64,000 nucleotides of DNA from Amphibalanus amphitrite. Its lineage: Eukaryota > Arthropoda > Thecostraca > Balanomorpha > Balanidae. Under the pieces are notes generated by a model. It saw nothing but the letters and a program-made list of their open reading frames with translations. It searched no databases and was not told where the DNA came from. The first letter of the stretch is position 1. Each line of letters opens with the position of its first letter. Position numbers and translations under genes: made by a program. Location of the stretch: NCBI RefSeq assembly GCF_019059575.1, contig NW_024883443.1, positions 1-64,000 of the forward strand. Direction: 5' to 3'. Shown here in pieces: positions 1-11,940 of the stretch.

Positions 1-37
<37 letters not shown>

Positions 38-48
38 GAGAAAGAGAC
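1..48. repeat. (AG)n microsatellite, window edge
   Basis: Almost pure AG dinucleotides with occasional GG or AA interruptions, cut by the window boundary. Seen directly. Confidence 0.9.
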
Positions 49-424
49 GATTGGAGGGAGGGAGAAGGGGAATTATGTTGTCATGAACAGTTGTTGAGAT
101 CGGCAGAAGTACGATAAGCATAATTTTCTTCTAGATGACTTTCCCTAATAAATGATAGATTGGAGACAGGTCACTTTTAGAAGTTTCGGGTGGTTTTGGG
201 CAGTCTTTGAAGATACGCCATATGTAGAGTGAATGTCATTGCTGAATTCCACCAAATACATCCAGGAAAGGGGATTAAACTTGTGAACCTCTTACCTCAT
301 CCTATAAGCTCGAAAATTTGTGATAACCGAGTTTATACCAAGCATTGCTTACCCTCTTTGTAAATAATATTTGCCCTGTCGAGAACATCTTGCACAGATT
401 CTTCTATCTCCTCTGATTCTGTCT

Positions 425-460
425 CTCCCGTGGACTTTGGACTACCAAAGTCCACGGGAG
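425..460. repeat. Perfect 16-bp-arm hairpin
   Basis: CTCCCGTGGACTTTGG (425-440) is followed by the loop ACTA and its exact reverse complement (445-460). No T-run follows it and no adjacent gene is recognised, so its role is unknown. Confidence 0.85.
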
Positions 461-1977
461 CCCTCCTGTCGGAATGCGGAACAGCGGAATGCTATAGTTT
501 TGAAACAGGTCGTGTTTTGTGGTGCGATTCATCCTTCAATGTGATGATTGATTTAAGAATGCACTAATTGACTTACATACTAATTGAAAAAGTAACGAAA
601 TTACATTGAAGTCGTTCCGGAATAGAAGTGTAGGAAAGATATTATGCAATTTTAGTCTAGGGAAAAAAATTAAACGATGCTTTTGATTATTCAGGCTATC
701 AATATTCAATAATATTTTATCAGATGCTCACATGCCTTGATATTTCATATTTTTTCAAGCTGCCGCTATATCCGTGCGATAAAGCAGCATACCTACTTGC
801 TATGACAAACATTTAATTTATAGGCTGCCTACCGTTTCAGCACGTGTAGCCGCCGCCATTTTCTTTGGATCAGTACACTCTCCAGAAGTACAGGAAGCCT
901 GGGTACCGGTACATTGGCATACCCCGGTGGCACACAGAGGTACAAAGTACAAACGTACCCAGTGCACTCTCACCCTCACTTCGAAACGGGCTGGTACAGT
1001 TGTACCAGTCTTCAGAGCACAAAGCACGGACTGGAGACTACAGACACTACAGAGGTACGCACTGTGGGGTAGGTGTAATGTGCCTGATACCCAAACGCTG
1101 AGCACATCTTGGGGTCGGCCTCAGCCGCTGTAGCCCCGTATCGTCGGTACCTCAGGCTGATAAAACCGATACCTCAGGAGTGTCCCTTGTCTGCAGGACC
1201 GATATAATGGCTGATAGTCAAGTGGTGGTTGCTTCCTCCTGATTATCAATGTGATCCGGTATGTGCATTGCAACTGTGATGCAGTTGATCACTATACCTT
1301 GTGATTGAAACTTATAGAAAGTCTCAATTAGAAATCTAAAACAAGACTGTCAACAAGTTCAAAAATGATGAACCGCTCAAATGACACTTATAGAGTATGC
1401 CATCTTGCTTGCATTACCAGTGAGGAATACTTATCAGTCAGTGTTGCCGAGCGGCTCAGATTGCGCTCAGTAGCCGGCTGGCTGAGGCACAAGACCCTGT
1501 GTCACGCAGTGGGCGCTGATTGGTCGGGGACAGCAGAGGCGGCAGCCAATGTGACCCGTTTCACTGATTTGCCGTGGGCGGGCAGCAGATACGGCAGCCA
1601 AACCTCACTCACTGACACTCGACTGACCGATGGCTCACAATCCACGCTTCTTTCATCCGTGCTTGACTAATGACATGCCGGTATTGTGCTGCAGACATGC
1701 AATAGTTGACCGCCCTGTCATCTAGCGGCAAACTTTGAAATGTCATACATCCAGATGTCGCTAGCTGTCTAGCGGTGTTCCACCGAAATGTCTTAGGGTT
1801 AGAACAAACGATAAAACAGTGTTTCTGCGGGTTAGGCGAGAGCATTGTCCGTCTTATATTCTAGGAACAAATCTGTCCACCAGTCCATCATCAACATGTA
1901 CGCTATTTGAAGGTCCTCTTTTGCAGCGTGGTGTAAAGGTTAACTATGATCAGGAGTGTAACTTTATGATATTGTCA

Positions 1978-1998
1978 GGGGGGGGGGGGGGGGGGGGG
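1978..1998 (+). repeat. Poly-G tract (21 G)
   Basis: Uninterrupted run of G outside any recognised TTAA element. It could be a remnant of an element end like those elsewhere in the window, but no matching C-run or terminal repeat is seen beside it. Confidence 0.9.
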
Positions 1999-2325
1999 CT
2001 CAGCAGTCAGCAGCAAAACTTTCCATATTTGGGATGTCCGTACGTAGTACGTACCTACCTACGGGTTTTCGACACTCGACAGGGGAGACGGATCGGCCGG
2101 CTAAAAACTTAAACCTATAGATATTGTTACTGTACTTTTTCAGGCCGATGCAATAATGGTGTGGGCCAAATGCCTACACAGTACAGTCAGAAGTCCGTTT
2201 CCATTTGACACCGTTAACGGTAAAACCTTTTGTCTTCTACGAGGTATACATAAATGTTTACAATTACATGTGCCACCGCAGTCTGATAGGTAATGCCATA
2301 GACCACTATATACCTGTATAGTGTG

Positions 2326-4531
2326 TAGGGGAGAGCGGGGCCAGTTGAACCACTTTTTATATGTTGACATGCACAGCGAGATCTAGTTGTCATATCGAAA
2401 AATGCACAATACCATGAAAAAATATGCTCTTTTGGCTTTATTTTAAGATATGTAAAATTATGTTTCAAACATATTTTGCTGCCAAACGCATGCTTATAAA
2501 ACAGCTCTACGCCCGTTTCAAATGACCCCGATGCGAGGGTCAATTGAACCAGCCCACGGGGTCAATTGCACCTATCCTTAACAATGGGATGTTTTCCTCT
2601 TTAAGGCAACTTTTTTAAGGAGATATTTTGTCCGGTTTACTTTTCCAAATGCTACATTCAATAGGTCGTTGGAAAGCTAAAAGTGCAAAGTTCCTCATAA
2701 TAGGTGACATAAAGTACATAGACTATGGTAAAATGAGCGGATGAGGAAAATGAGAAATATCTCAGGCTATAGTGTGCTTTCAAGCAAAAGGCTGGAGAAA
2801 AAGGGGTCAAAAATTGAGATCTATTCAACTACTATTTCAGTTTAAAAGCTCATTTCAAAGGTGGACTATTTCCTGTAACCCGCGCCGGGCCGGTGCTCTG
2901 AGATTCTGCGCCGGGCCGGGGGGGGGGGTGTCTGAACACCCCCCCCCCTTCCAACTCGGCTCCTGGGCCACGTAGCGACACGCGGTAAGCGGCAATCGAA
3001 AGAACGTCCAAAATAAGGACGAAAACACTTCGGTCATTTTTTGGGTCAGGTCAAAGGTCAGGTCACCAGAGGTCACCAAAGGTCAAATGTTCACTATTTC
3101 AACATTTTGGAAACTGCCAACGGCTATCTCGGGAACCGATAGAGCTACAGCGCCGCGGAAAAGCGCATTCGATAGCCCTTTTACAGACCTTTCTGAGTAA
3201 TGTTCTCAGATTTGACCTCAGGTCAACAGTTTAGCCTCCAGAGGGCAAAAGCTAAAAAATAGCCGTTTTTACGAAAAACGTTTTTTCGGCAATAACTTTT
3301 GACTCAAAAGAGTCATGACATTACTTTTGCCACCATCGTGTTCCTCTCGTCGAGACGCGTCGAATGAACTATAATTTGACCTTGAAAGGTCAACTTGAAA
3401 ATTTGACCTCAGGTCAAGGTCATGACCTGACCGGAAAAGGTCACGTTGCATATCAGTCGATCCGCAACGTCGAGCCGAACACATCTAAGGCGTTTTCAGC
3501 GCTCTAGCACGTCTCTATCAGAAGTTATTAGCGAAAAACTGTTAGATTCTGTTCGTGACCTGAGATGACCTCGGGAACATAACGAGGGGTCACAGTTGCC
3601 ATTTTCCGGTTCAGTGTGTCCATTTTATCTACATCTCGATGTTTGAGAGTGTCTAGAATAGCGTTCGTGCAAAACAGACGCTTTTCAATTTTCTCCCATT
3701 GACTTATAATGGAGAGGTCGCAAAATTGACCTGACCTTAGGTCACCGATATCAAAATTCCGATATATAAATTTTATAGATAATGTTGCTCTAATCAATCG
3801 CTGAAGGTTTCAAGGCAATCGATCAATCGGTGTAGCTATGACGAGCATTCTTATTTTTTTCTGAGGTGAGGTCACTTGGCGTGACCTGGTGACCTGACCT
3901 AAGGCGACCTGGGTCTGAAATTTTTACAACATGTGCGGAAAAGACGCCCGAACAGGTGTGTCAAAAACGGCGGCGCTCTGCGCCGCCGTTTTTGAGATAT
4001 CTGCGAAAAACCGCAGGGGGGGTGTTCAAACACCCCTCCCCGGCCCGGCGCGGGTTAATGTTTACAGCCCCTGAACAACAACCATTGCAAAGGTCACCGG
4101 GGTCCATTGAAACGGATTGTGGCCCTGTTTCAACTGACCCTCAGAGAAGCGTTTCAATTGACCCCATCCGCTCCCGCCATCTCGCACGCGCCGTAAAGCA
4201 CATGTCAAACGAGCTGGAGGGACGGCATCATGCTGAATGAAGGGCCAAATAAGGTGTTATTCCGGAGCCAGGAGTTCTTCTTTCAGCAAACAAAGGTATA
4301 TGAGATATCACAAAATATTCATAAAAACGATTTCTCCCAAACGCCCCTCAAAAACACAAAAACAAGTGTCAAATTAAAATTACCGTCCGTTTGCCGCCCA
4401 AACGCCGTTGACAAAGGAAGTGGTCGAGCGCGGATGCGCAGTGGTGTCGGCAACGCCATATGTTGCATACTGTTGAAAATAAAGCCATGTTTCATCTGAC
4501 CCCGTGTTTCAACTGGCCCCGCTCTCCCCTA
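2326..4531. mobile_element. TA-flanked terminal-inverted-repeat element hosting a TTAA element
   Basis: The left end GGGGAGAGCGGGGCCAGTTG (from 2328) is matched by its inverted copy ending at 4529, giving about 22 bp of perfect terminal inverted repeat. TA lies on both sides (2326-2327 and 4530-4531), as expected of the Tc1/mariner or a similar TA-targeting superfamily. The ends repeat the theme 'CAATTGACCCC/TCAACTGGCCCC' internally (2540-2575, 4110-4165). No transposase frame is recognisable, so the copy is non-autonomous. A complete TTAA-type element sits inside at 2875-4058 and accounts for more than half the length. Confidence 0.8.
2875..4058. mobile_element. TTAA element, CCCGCGCC-ended group (copy 1)
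   Basis: It starts GTAA-CCCGCGCCGGGCCGG and ends CCGGCCCGGCGCGGG-TTAA; the left TTAA has one substitution. Both ends carry G-run/C-run hairpins (arms TGT..ACA). Near the right end is a GC hairpin, CGGCGGCGC-TCT-GCGCCGCCG, at about 3968-3988. The body has a direct repeat of GGTCA sites with one-base spacing (AGGTCAAAGGTCA, 3048-3060) and a palindrome AGGTCATGACCT (3417-3428). It is homologous over its length to 5504-6696, 22872-24071 and 39850-41032. No coding capacity is seen. Confidence 0.88.
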
Positions 4532-5356
4532 TACGATATATAGTGTGCGTCTATGGTAATGCATATACATGCCTGCGTCTGCGTGTGAGGGTGCTTAAAC
4601 ACATGTTTGTTGAGGGTGCTTAACGAGGGTTACAACTCACGATCTGTTTTTGACTCGAGTATGAATTGGCGGCGCGAAGTCCCGCGAAAATTGGCAAAAT
4701 CACTTGGCAAAACAGCTCTAAAACATGACTTTTGCAGCCTGTGTAACAAGTTTGATGCCAGAGCACCTAAGATCTCATCACCAAGTCAAGTGGCCTTGCA
4801 TATAAAAAAAACTGAGGCCCTTTCAACCGTATAGCTTATATCCTAGAAGGTTGAGTTTGTTTTTAACTTCTCAGCACTCAGCAGTGCGTAAGGAATCGAA
4901 ATCCGGCGAGTTTTTGGAAATTGAAGAAACTTTTTATGGATATCCCTAATCTGTAGCGTCCAGGACCACTTTCTGGATCCGCCACTGGTCAAGAAACATT
5001 CAGTCAAAAGAAAAAGGCTCATACCACAAGTCAGTTTTACCGTACTGTGGGTTTTAGGAGGCAAACCTGTTGTCAATGGTACAGTAAGAGTCGATCAATA
5101 GACTCTGCAGCACTGCACAGCGATGTAAAGGTAACGGCGCAAGCAATTCGTGTAATTCAGATTTTATATATGTGATCTTACGAAGGGACAACGGAGAAGT
5201 AAGCAGGAAATACAAAAATTGGCCTAGGCATTGTTGGAGGGACCCATTTGTTCGGAGCAGTCGATCGCTTTTTACGAATCTTTTTATCTCAGCCTCTGAA
5301 ATAATGGGACGCCCTCACGACAGTGAAGCTGACTGAAACTCAACCCAGGCGCAGGT
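4532..5356. other. Unassigned spacer
   Basis: AT-rich sequence between a TA-flanked element and a TTAA element. No open frame has a recognisable domain and no repeat structure was found. Confidence 0.5.
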
Positions 5357-5503
5357 TTAACCCGCGCCCCGCTGGGCTATTCAGCCATACGCGCCCTGCT
5401 GGGGGGGGGGGCAGATTCTGCCCCCCCCCCTGTCTAACTTCCGAACCGATGGTCGTAGAAATACGGGGAAAACGGCAATCGAAAGCTCTCAACAAGGCGG
5501 ATC

Positions 5504-6696
5504 TTAACCCGCGCCCTGCTGGGGGGGGGTGTTTGAACACCCCCCCCTTGTGGTTTTTCGCAAATATCTCAAAAACGGCGGCGCGGAGCGCCGCCGTTTT
5601 TGGTACACCTTATCATACATCAATTCTACACATGTTGTGAAAATTTCAGATCAAGGTCGTTCAAGGTCAGGTCACCAGGTCACTTGAAGTGACCTCACCT
5701 CATAAAAAGTTTCAATGTCTGTCATAGCTACACCGAGTGACCGATCGCTTTGAAACTTTCAGCGATTGATAAGGGTAACAGTATCTATAAAATGTATATC
5801 TCGGAATTTTGATATCGGTGACCTAAGGTCAGGTCAATTTTGCGACCTCCCCATTATAAGTCAATGGGAGAAAATTGAAATGCGCCTCTTTTGGACGGAA
5901 GACATTATAAACACTCCCAAACACTGAATTACAAGTGGTTTAGACACACTGAACATGAAAATGGTGTCCGTGACCCCTGTTTATGCCCTGAGGTCATCTT
6001 AGGTCACGAATGGTATCTAACAGTTTTTCGCAAATAACTTTTGATAGAGGCATGCTAGAGCGATGAAAACGCCTTAGATGTGTTCAGCTCGACGATACGG
6101 ATCGACTGATATGCAACATGACCCTTTCCGGTCAGGTCATGACCTTGACCTGAGGTCAAATTTTCAAGTTGACCTTTCAAGGTCAAGTTATAGTTCATTC
6201 GATGCGTCTTGACGAGAGGAACACGATGCCGGTAAAAGTAAGCTCGCACAAGGCTTGGGTCAAAAGTTATTGCCGAAAAACTGTTTCCGAAAATATCGGC
6301 TATTTTTGCAGTTTTTGCCCCCTGCAGGCAAAACCGTTGACGTTAGGTCAAATCTGAGAGGATTACTCAGAAAGGACGTTAATAGGGCTATCGAATGCGC
6401 TTTTCCGCGGCGCTGTAGCTCTATTGGTTCCCGAGTTATGCGTTGGCTTCTTGGAAATTTTCGACATTCGACCTGGAAATCGGCGAAATTTTGCCTTCAA
6501 TGACCTCTGGTGACCTGACCTTTGACCTGACCAAAAAATTGACCGAAGTGATTTCGTCATTATTTTTGACGCTCTTTCGAACGCCGCCTTCCGCGTATCG
6601 CTACGTGGCCCAGGAGCCGAGTTACAAGGGGGGTGTTCAAACACCCCCCCCCAGCAGGGCGTGGAAATCCAGGACCCCCAGCCGGGCGCGGGTTAA
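5504..6696. mobile_element. TTAA element, CCCGCGCC-ended group (copy 2, nested)
   Basis: It starts TTAA-CCCGCGCCCTGCTGG and ends GCCGGGCGCGGG-TTAA, with an extra CCAGCAGGGCG motif just inside the right end. Terminal hairpin arms are TGTTTGAACA and TGTTCAAACA. The internal GC hairpin is at 5571-5601 (loop GGA), here near the left end, so the copy is inverted relative to 2875-4058. The palindrome AGGTCATGACCT is at 6134-6145. Internal frames match those of 22872-24071 almost residue for residue on the opposite strand, so these two copies are recent relatives. Confidence 0.9.
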
Positions 6697-7087
6697 GAGC
6701 CCAAATTTTTTTGCTTAAGTAGGTCAGACGTCAGGTCATGGTCAGGTCAAGGGTGCAAAATGCAAGTTTCTACAGTATCGGCCTTGCACCGTAGTTGCCG
6801 AAGAATGGACTGAGAATGATTGCCCAAAACGTGTTCTTAGACTACAAAGACAATATTCGTTGCACACAATGTCATTCAAAGGCCAAGGTCAAGGTCAGGT
6901 CAGGTCAGGTCAGGTCACCAAAAACAAAATATAGAAAAGGGCATGTGCGACACATGTTTTATGGGTCATTTTACTCGTGGAATTCAATAGGCACACTCTA
7001 TAAGTGATATGGACCACCTCTGGATGAATTTCAGGTCGAGGTCAGGTCAACGTCAGGTGAAGTGAGGTCAAATTTTGAAGTTGGTTG

Positions 7088-8082
7088 TTAACCCTATTCC
7101 TGGCGGGCTCCGCCGGGACAAGGAACTGGCGGGGGGGCCGATTCGGCCCCCCCCTTCAGATCTCAAAAACTACACATCGCAGCGACAAACGGTAAACGGC
7201 ATCGGATACGCACGGTCAAGATCTACAATTTTTACTAAGGTCATTTTCAGGTCAGGTCAAAGATGACGTCACAGGGGTCGAAAAAGTCAAAATGGCGGCG
7301 CTAGATATGGAGAGAGTTTTTCTCGAATAACTTTCGAATTAGTCAAGATAGGAACAAACTAAGGGCATCATCGTGATCCTCTCGTCAATCCGCATCGAAT
7401 GATATATATGTTGACCTCGAAAGGTCAAGGTCAAAGGTTGACCTCAGGTCACGTGACCTCGAGGTCATCATGTATATCATTCGATGCGTCTTGACGAGCT
7501 GAACACAATGAGACCATCCACGCGTCTGTATCTTGTTCCTGTACGGAGTTATTGGCCAAAAACCTTTGGTGACCTTTGATGACGTCACATGACCTCACAG
7601 CTGCCCAACAGCAAAACAGACCTCAAGGTAGTGAAGGTTGATCGTATATGAAGTCATGTATGGTATATGGGGCCATTCCGACCCGTTTTAGTGGTAAAAA
7701 CAGGGAGTTGATTTTTCCCCCATTGACTTATAATGGGGAGGTTGCGAAACTGACCTGACCTTAGGTCACCGATATCAAAATTCCGAGATATACAAATTGC
7801 ACATACTGGTACCCTAACTAAAGCCTGAAGAGAAGAAATTGATCGGTCAAAAACTCTAGCTCTGGCGTGATTGCAAACTTTTCTGAGGCAGGGTCATCAA
7901 ACCGCCTCTGGTGACCTGACCTGAGGTCAGATCAACTTAAAATTTTCAGACATGTTGCGTAGAAGCCTTTTAGGAAAAGTCAGAAAATTTGAGCTTCCTA
8001 GCTCAACGCGTTTGGGAGAAATAACCAAAAAACCTCAGGGGGGGGGGGGCTCCTGAGGCCCCCCCACCAGGAATAGGGTTAA
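7088..8082. mobile_element. TTAA element, CCCTATTCCTGG-ended group (nested)
   Basis: TTAA-CCCTATTCCTGG at the left is matched by CCAGGAATAGGG-TTAA at the right, a perfect 12-bp inverted repeat. Terminal hairpin arms are GGCCGATTCGGCC and GGCTCCTGAGGCC. The body shares the block CCATTGACTTATAATGG (about 7720) with differently ended elements, and shares 'ATGGCGGCGCTAGATATGG' with the fragment at 45432-45840. It is inserted in 5357-8721. Confidence 0.87.
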
Positions 8083-8742
8083 GGCCTAAAAAGGTGTCTA
8101 TCCGATGCAGTTTTTCACGGCGAATCGAATGGTGCTAATTTTGTTTCCGTACGAGGTCTAGAACTTCAAAAAAAAAATCATTTTTTTTAATTTTGTGTGT
8201 CGTGACGTCATAAAATTTTGAATAACTCCCACATTTTTGAACCGATTCTTCTAAAAATTGGTATGTAGGTGCACATAGACCACTTCTTTGACATATATTC
8301 CGGTTTTTTCGATAAACTCAAAATTTTGGATTTTATAAATATTTTCCCAAAAAAGTCAGTTTTTTGAAAAATTTTAGCCAAAATCCAAAATTTTCAAAAA
8401 ACCGAGATAGCCATTTGATAGACAAAGTAGAATCACGTATAACCTTTTTTTACGTCTTGATTCCTTTAAAAATGAAGATGTTAGCGGCGTTTGAAATTTT
8501 GCCGTTTTTGAGGCGAAAATGGCGAACATGACGTCGCTAAAACGTCAATTTCTCAAAAATTTTCCGACGGATTTCGCTCAAATTTTCAGGGAACGTGTCA
8601 AATTGATGTATGATAAGGTACTGAAAGTTTGACGTCGCTGGCGTAACGCGTTTGGAAGTTATTGTTGAAAAACGGGAGGGGGGCAGATTCTGCCCCCCCC
8701 CCCCAGCGGGGCGCGGGTTAACCACCGATCCACATCTACCCA

Positions 8743-8830
8743 GTAGCGGCGGAACACTTTCATTTAAAGGGGGGGGGGCACTGCCGACTTTTGGTCCTAT
8801 TCTTTCCATGCAACGCCCATGGGGCTCATG
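8743..8830. repeat. Dispersed short repeat, copy A
   Basis: The segment GTAGCGGCGGAACA..., G-run, 'CACTGC(C/T)GACTTTTGGT...TTCTTTCCAT' recurs at 28299-28401. Both copies end just before ATGTTAA. Only two copies are in the window, so the family is not identified. Confidence 0.7.
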
Positions 8831-9239
8831 TTAACCCTCGCCCGTATGGGGGGGGGGGGTCGAACGGACGAAACGAACCCTTCGGTTTTTTGGCAAATAC
8901 TCGCGTAAACAGCGGCAGATCGCGACGAAACTTTCAGTACCCTCGCGTTAATCAATTTTACACCTACCCTGAAAATTTCATTACCCTTGTCCAAATGACC
9001 TTTGACCTGTGACCTACTTTTCGAGACCATGTTTGGCCGGAATCGCGATTCGGCGCATGTCGACTCGCATTAGCCAAGCGTTTGCAGTCTTTTCGTGGTT
9101 TTAAGCATTCAACATGGGATATGATGTGGCTCCCATGCATTAGGGTGGATGTCAAGGTCACAGGAAGGTCAAGTCAGGTCATTGACCTTTGATGACCTCG
9201 GTTCACTTTTTCGAGTTTTACATGGTTCTAGACTAGATG
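8831..9239. mobile_element. Truncated TTAA element (group of 52279-53171)
   Basis: It begins TTAA-CCCTCGCCCGTATGG with a G-run and parallels the reverse complement of 52279-53171 through 'GACCATGTTTGGCCGGAATCG' (9025) and 'TTTTACATGGTTCTAGACTAG'. At about 9239 the homology flips orientation into the next segment, so the copy is broken there rather than ending with its own inverted repeat. Confidence 0.7.
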
Positions 9240-9481
9240 CATTTAGGCTAGGTCGGGTCGAGTCATGTCAGGTCAAGTGAAGTCAATCAGTAGGGGTCCT
9301 GCCAGGTATTCATAGTAGGTGTCAACCGCCTCTGACAGCTTCGTAACATATTATGAAGGCACCAAAACTACTTCGTAAATGTTCATACTTCATATGGTGG
9401 CAAATTCCAATTCAGCTCCAAAAACTAGCCTAGAAACATGTAAAACTAAAAAAAAAATGAACCGAGGTCATCAAAGGTCAA
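9240..9481. mobile_element. TTAA-element segment in inverted orientation, left of Gag-protease insert
   Basis: This stretch matches about 52595-52830 in the direct orientation (for example 'CAACCGCCTCTGACAGCTTC' and 'AAAACTAGCCTAGAAACATG'). Homology stops inside 'AGGTCAATG' at about 9481, where Gag-protease sequence begins. It resumes at about 10984 with 'CTGACCTGACCTTCAGGTGA'. Together with 8831-9239 it forms a fold-back arrangement. Confidence 0.7.
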
Positions 9482-10703
9482 TGTGGCCCAGCATGCTGCT
9501 AGTCGATCGAGACAACAGGTTGTACGACATTTCTGTGTCTACAACGTAGAAATCTTCTTGAACGACTGTGCTCTTATATGACATCTGACCCTTGAACAGT
9601 CCAAGAACTTTCAATGGACCACCCACACTTGTTACTTTTGGTTTACATGGGTTCAGTGCAGGCTTGTTTGCCATCTGATCGAATTGCCTTTTTGTAATCA
9701 CATTGATATCAGCACCAGTATCAACTTTAAACGTCATCTGGGTTCCCTCTACTGTAACATCAATCATCCATCTCCGACATCTGCCACCCTGCACATCACC
9801 CAAGAACAGTTCGTCCTCTGCTGTGACCTCGTGCACAGTACGTTGGCGGCTCATGCATACCGACTGGAAGTGATCCATACCACCACAAGAGAAGCAGTTT
9901 GCCCCTAGGGCAGGACACTCACTTGGAGTTCGGTGGCGTCCTCGGCCGCAGTACCTGCATGTTCCGTGCTCCGGCGACTGCCGAAACGCCTGCCGCTGCG
10001 AGCGCCACGGCTGCGGGGGGCGAGGCTGGTAGTGCTGGCGCTGCTGATTCGACCGATACATCGGCCGGTACTGCCGACCCTGCGGCCGATACTGCGGACG
10101 CTGCTCCTGCTGCTGAGACTGCTGAGGATCACAGCGCTGCTGCTGGGCAGCGTCTGCCTGGGCACTGTCGACATCAACCTCAATATTCACATCAACGAGG
10201 TCACTACTTCGTAACATATCGATTACTTTCTCAAGCGTCATGTCAGTCTCCAGTGCCTGGATTTGAATTTTTCTAGCTAACTCTTTGCTTGACATCCCGG
10301 CTATTAGCCTGTCCCTGATCCGTTCTGCTTTGGTGTCACCAAAACCACATTTTTCAGCCAGCAATAGGACCGCGCGAATAAATGCTTCATTTGTTTCTCC
10401 ACGCTTCTGAGCTCGTAACTCGAATGCCTGTCTTTCTGCAATGATATTTGTCTTTGGCATGAAATACCGGTTAAATGCCTCCGTGACGGGCTCAATCAGT
10501 TTCTTATCCTCTTCTCGCATAGCAAAGCTATTCAGCAGCTGCTCGGCAGCGGGTCCCATCGAATAAATGAGTGCACTGACCTGTACCTCCTGGGGGTCCT
10601 TGTAGAGCTTCGATGCCATCTTGAATCTCGTCCATCTGTCTCGCCACTGAGGCCACTCGGATGGAGTTGAAAAATCAAACGAGTCTGGTGCCTTGAATGC
10701 CAT
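9474..10703 (-). CDS. Gag-protease fragment of a Ty3/gypsy-like retroelement, embedded in TTAA-element DNA
   Basis: An uninterrupted minus-strand frame. I prefer the ATG at 10703 (product starts MAFKAPDSF) over the upstream in-frame ATG at 10823, because retroelement Gag proteins of this type commonly begin there; the product is about 410 residues. Order of domains: a Gag core (EWPQWRDRW near the start), a Gln/Arg-rich linker, two zinc knuckles (CRYCGRGRHRTPSEC and CFSCGGMDHFQSVC), then a retropepsin with the active-site motif VDTGADINVI. The frame stops just after the protease (LLSRSTSSML). The last residues and stop are supplied by TTAA-element sequence. Reverse transcriptase, RNase H, integrase and LTRs are absent. 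No internal stop or frameshift is seen, which is unusual for a fragment. It could be a recent capture or insertion, or a domesticated Gag. Confidence 0.8.
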
Positions 10704-11017
10704 TTGACCTCTTCTGAAGTTACCGCACAATATCTTCAACCGTCTGTCTTTACAAACCCTGCCGGCTGCGCCATGTGCCCTCTGCGTCCCGGCTCCACAT
10801 CCACACGCGCGTGTGGATTTCAATGGCCTTACCTGACCTTACTTACCTTACCTTACTTGCGGTTCGCGTTCTGTATTTTCCACACTCGATCCGGCCGCCC
10901 GCCACCGTGACCCCGCTGACCTCTGACGTCACAGACGGTCAGCCGGTCAGCCCGTGCCCCGAGTGGGCACAGCCCAGCACAACCTGACCTGACCTTCAGG
11001 TGATCTTCACACCCACC
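10704..11017. other. Leader of the Gag-protease segment and resumed TTAA-element sequence
   Basis: GC-rich sequence upstream of the Gag start (minus strand). No LTR or primer-binding site could be recognised. From about 10984 the sequence again matches a TTAA element (52838-52862). It runs into the TTAA at 11018 where another element starts. Confidence 0.5.
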
Positions 11018-11940
11018 TTAACCCGCGCCCCATTGCACAGTGGGCCGATATGCCATTCTAGCGCGCAGGGCCTGAATCTTCGAACGGAACCCTTGGTTTT
11101 TCGCGAGTAATTCGCGTAAAAAGCGGCCGATCGCAAAGAAACTTTCAGTACCCTCGCGAAAACTACTTTTACAGCTAACCTGAAAATTTCATGACTCTGA
11201 CCTTAATGATCTTGATCTGTGACCTTCTTTCGAGACCATGTTTGGCCGGAATCGCGATTCAGCGTATGTCGGCTCGCATTAGCCGCGGGTTTGCAGTCTT
11301 TTCTTGGTTTAAAGCGTTCAAACATGGGATATTATGTTGCTCCCATGCATTAGGGTGGGTGTCAAGGTCACCAGAAGGTCAGGTAAGGTCATTGACCTTT
11401 GATGACCTTGGTTCACTTTTTCGAGTTTTACATGTTTCTAGGCTAGTTTTTGGAGCTGAATTCGAATCTAGCAACCATTTGAACATTTACTATGTAGCTT
11501 TGGTGCCTTCGTAACATGTTACAAAGCTGTTAGAGGCGGTTGCCACCTACTGCAAATACCCGGCAAAACCCTTACTGGTTGACCTGACCTGACCTGACCC
11601 GACCTGGCCTAAATGTATGAAGACATCATCTATGATCGTAAATAACATTATATTCGTGATCAGCACCCAAAAAAAAAAAAACCTATAGCAGCCACCCTTT
11701 ACGACGTTCTACCAGGTCCCGATTTTCCCGAATTTTGGGTCATTGACCTGACCTGGAAGGTCAACCGATGACCTAGGACCTTACAATTGGGTATCATCAG
11801 CTTCCTCTTGGCACGGGCAACACGCTCGTCTTTTCCGCGAAGCTCTAGCTCGATCAGGGGCGAAACGGCGGGGGGTGGGGTCCAACGGACCCCTTCTATA
11901 CGTTCGCGGCTGGAAAAACACCACTAGGGGCGAGGGTTAA
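11018..11940. mobile_element. TTAA element, same group as 52279-53171 (complete copy)
   Basis: Bounded by TTAA (11018-11021 and 11937-11940), ends CCCGCGCCCC and GGGGCGAGGG. It is collinear with the reverse complement of 52279-53171 throughout ('GACCATGTTTGGCCGGAATCG' at 11237). The right terminal hairpin (GGGGTCCAACGGACCCC) is intact; the left one has decayed. Left and right flanks belong to different element groups, so it sits on an older rearrangement junction. Confidence 0.85.

Larger units (their letters stand above)
49..2325. other. Unassigned AT-rich stretch, no supported gene
   Basis: No convincing exon or transposase is visible. It holds a perfect hairpin at 425-460, a GTAC-rich patch at about 895-1160 and a 21-base G-run at 1978-1998. 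Short open frames here lack domain signatures and are treated as chance. Confidence 0.5.
5357..8721. mobile_element. TTAA element carrying two younger TTAA elements
   Basis: TTAA-CCCGCGCCCCGCTGGG at the left is answered by CCCAGCGGGGCGCGGG-TTAA at the right, a perfect 16-bp inverted repeat. Both terminal hairpins have the same arm (GCAGATTCTGC between G-run and C-run; 5411-5430 and about 8680-8704). The span of 3.4 kb is inflated by complete elements at 5504-6696 and 7088-8082. Without them the host is about 1.18 kb, the usual size for this group. The 8083-8720 portion is unusually AT-rich with several poly-T and poly-A stretches. Confidence 0.85.

Noticed and set aside
818-1133. Overlapping frames at the GTAC-rich patch as a gene
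   Set aside because: Frames exist on both strands with no domain, and the composition is driven by GGTAC words.
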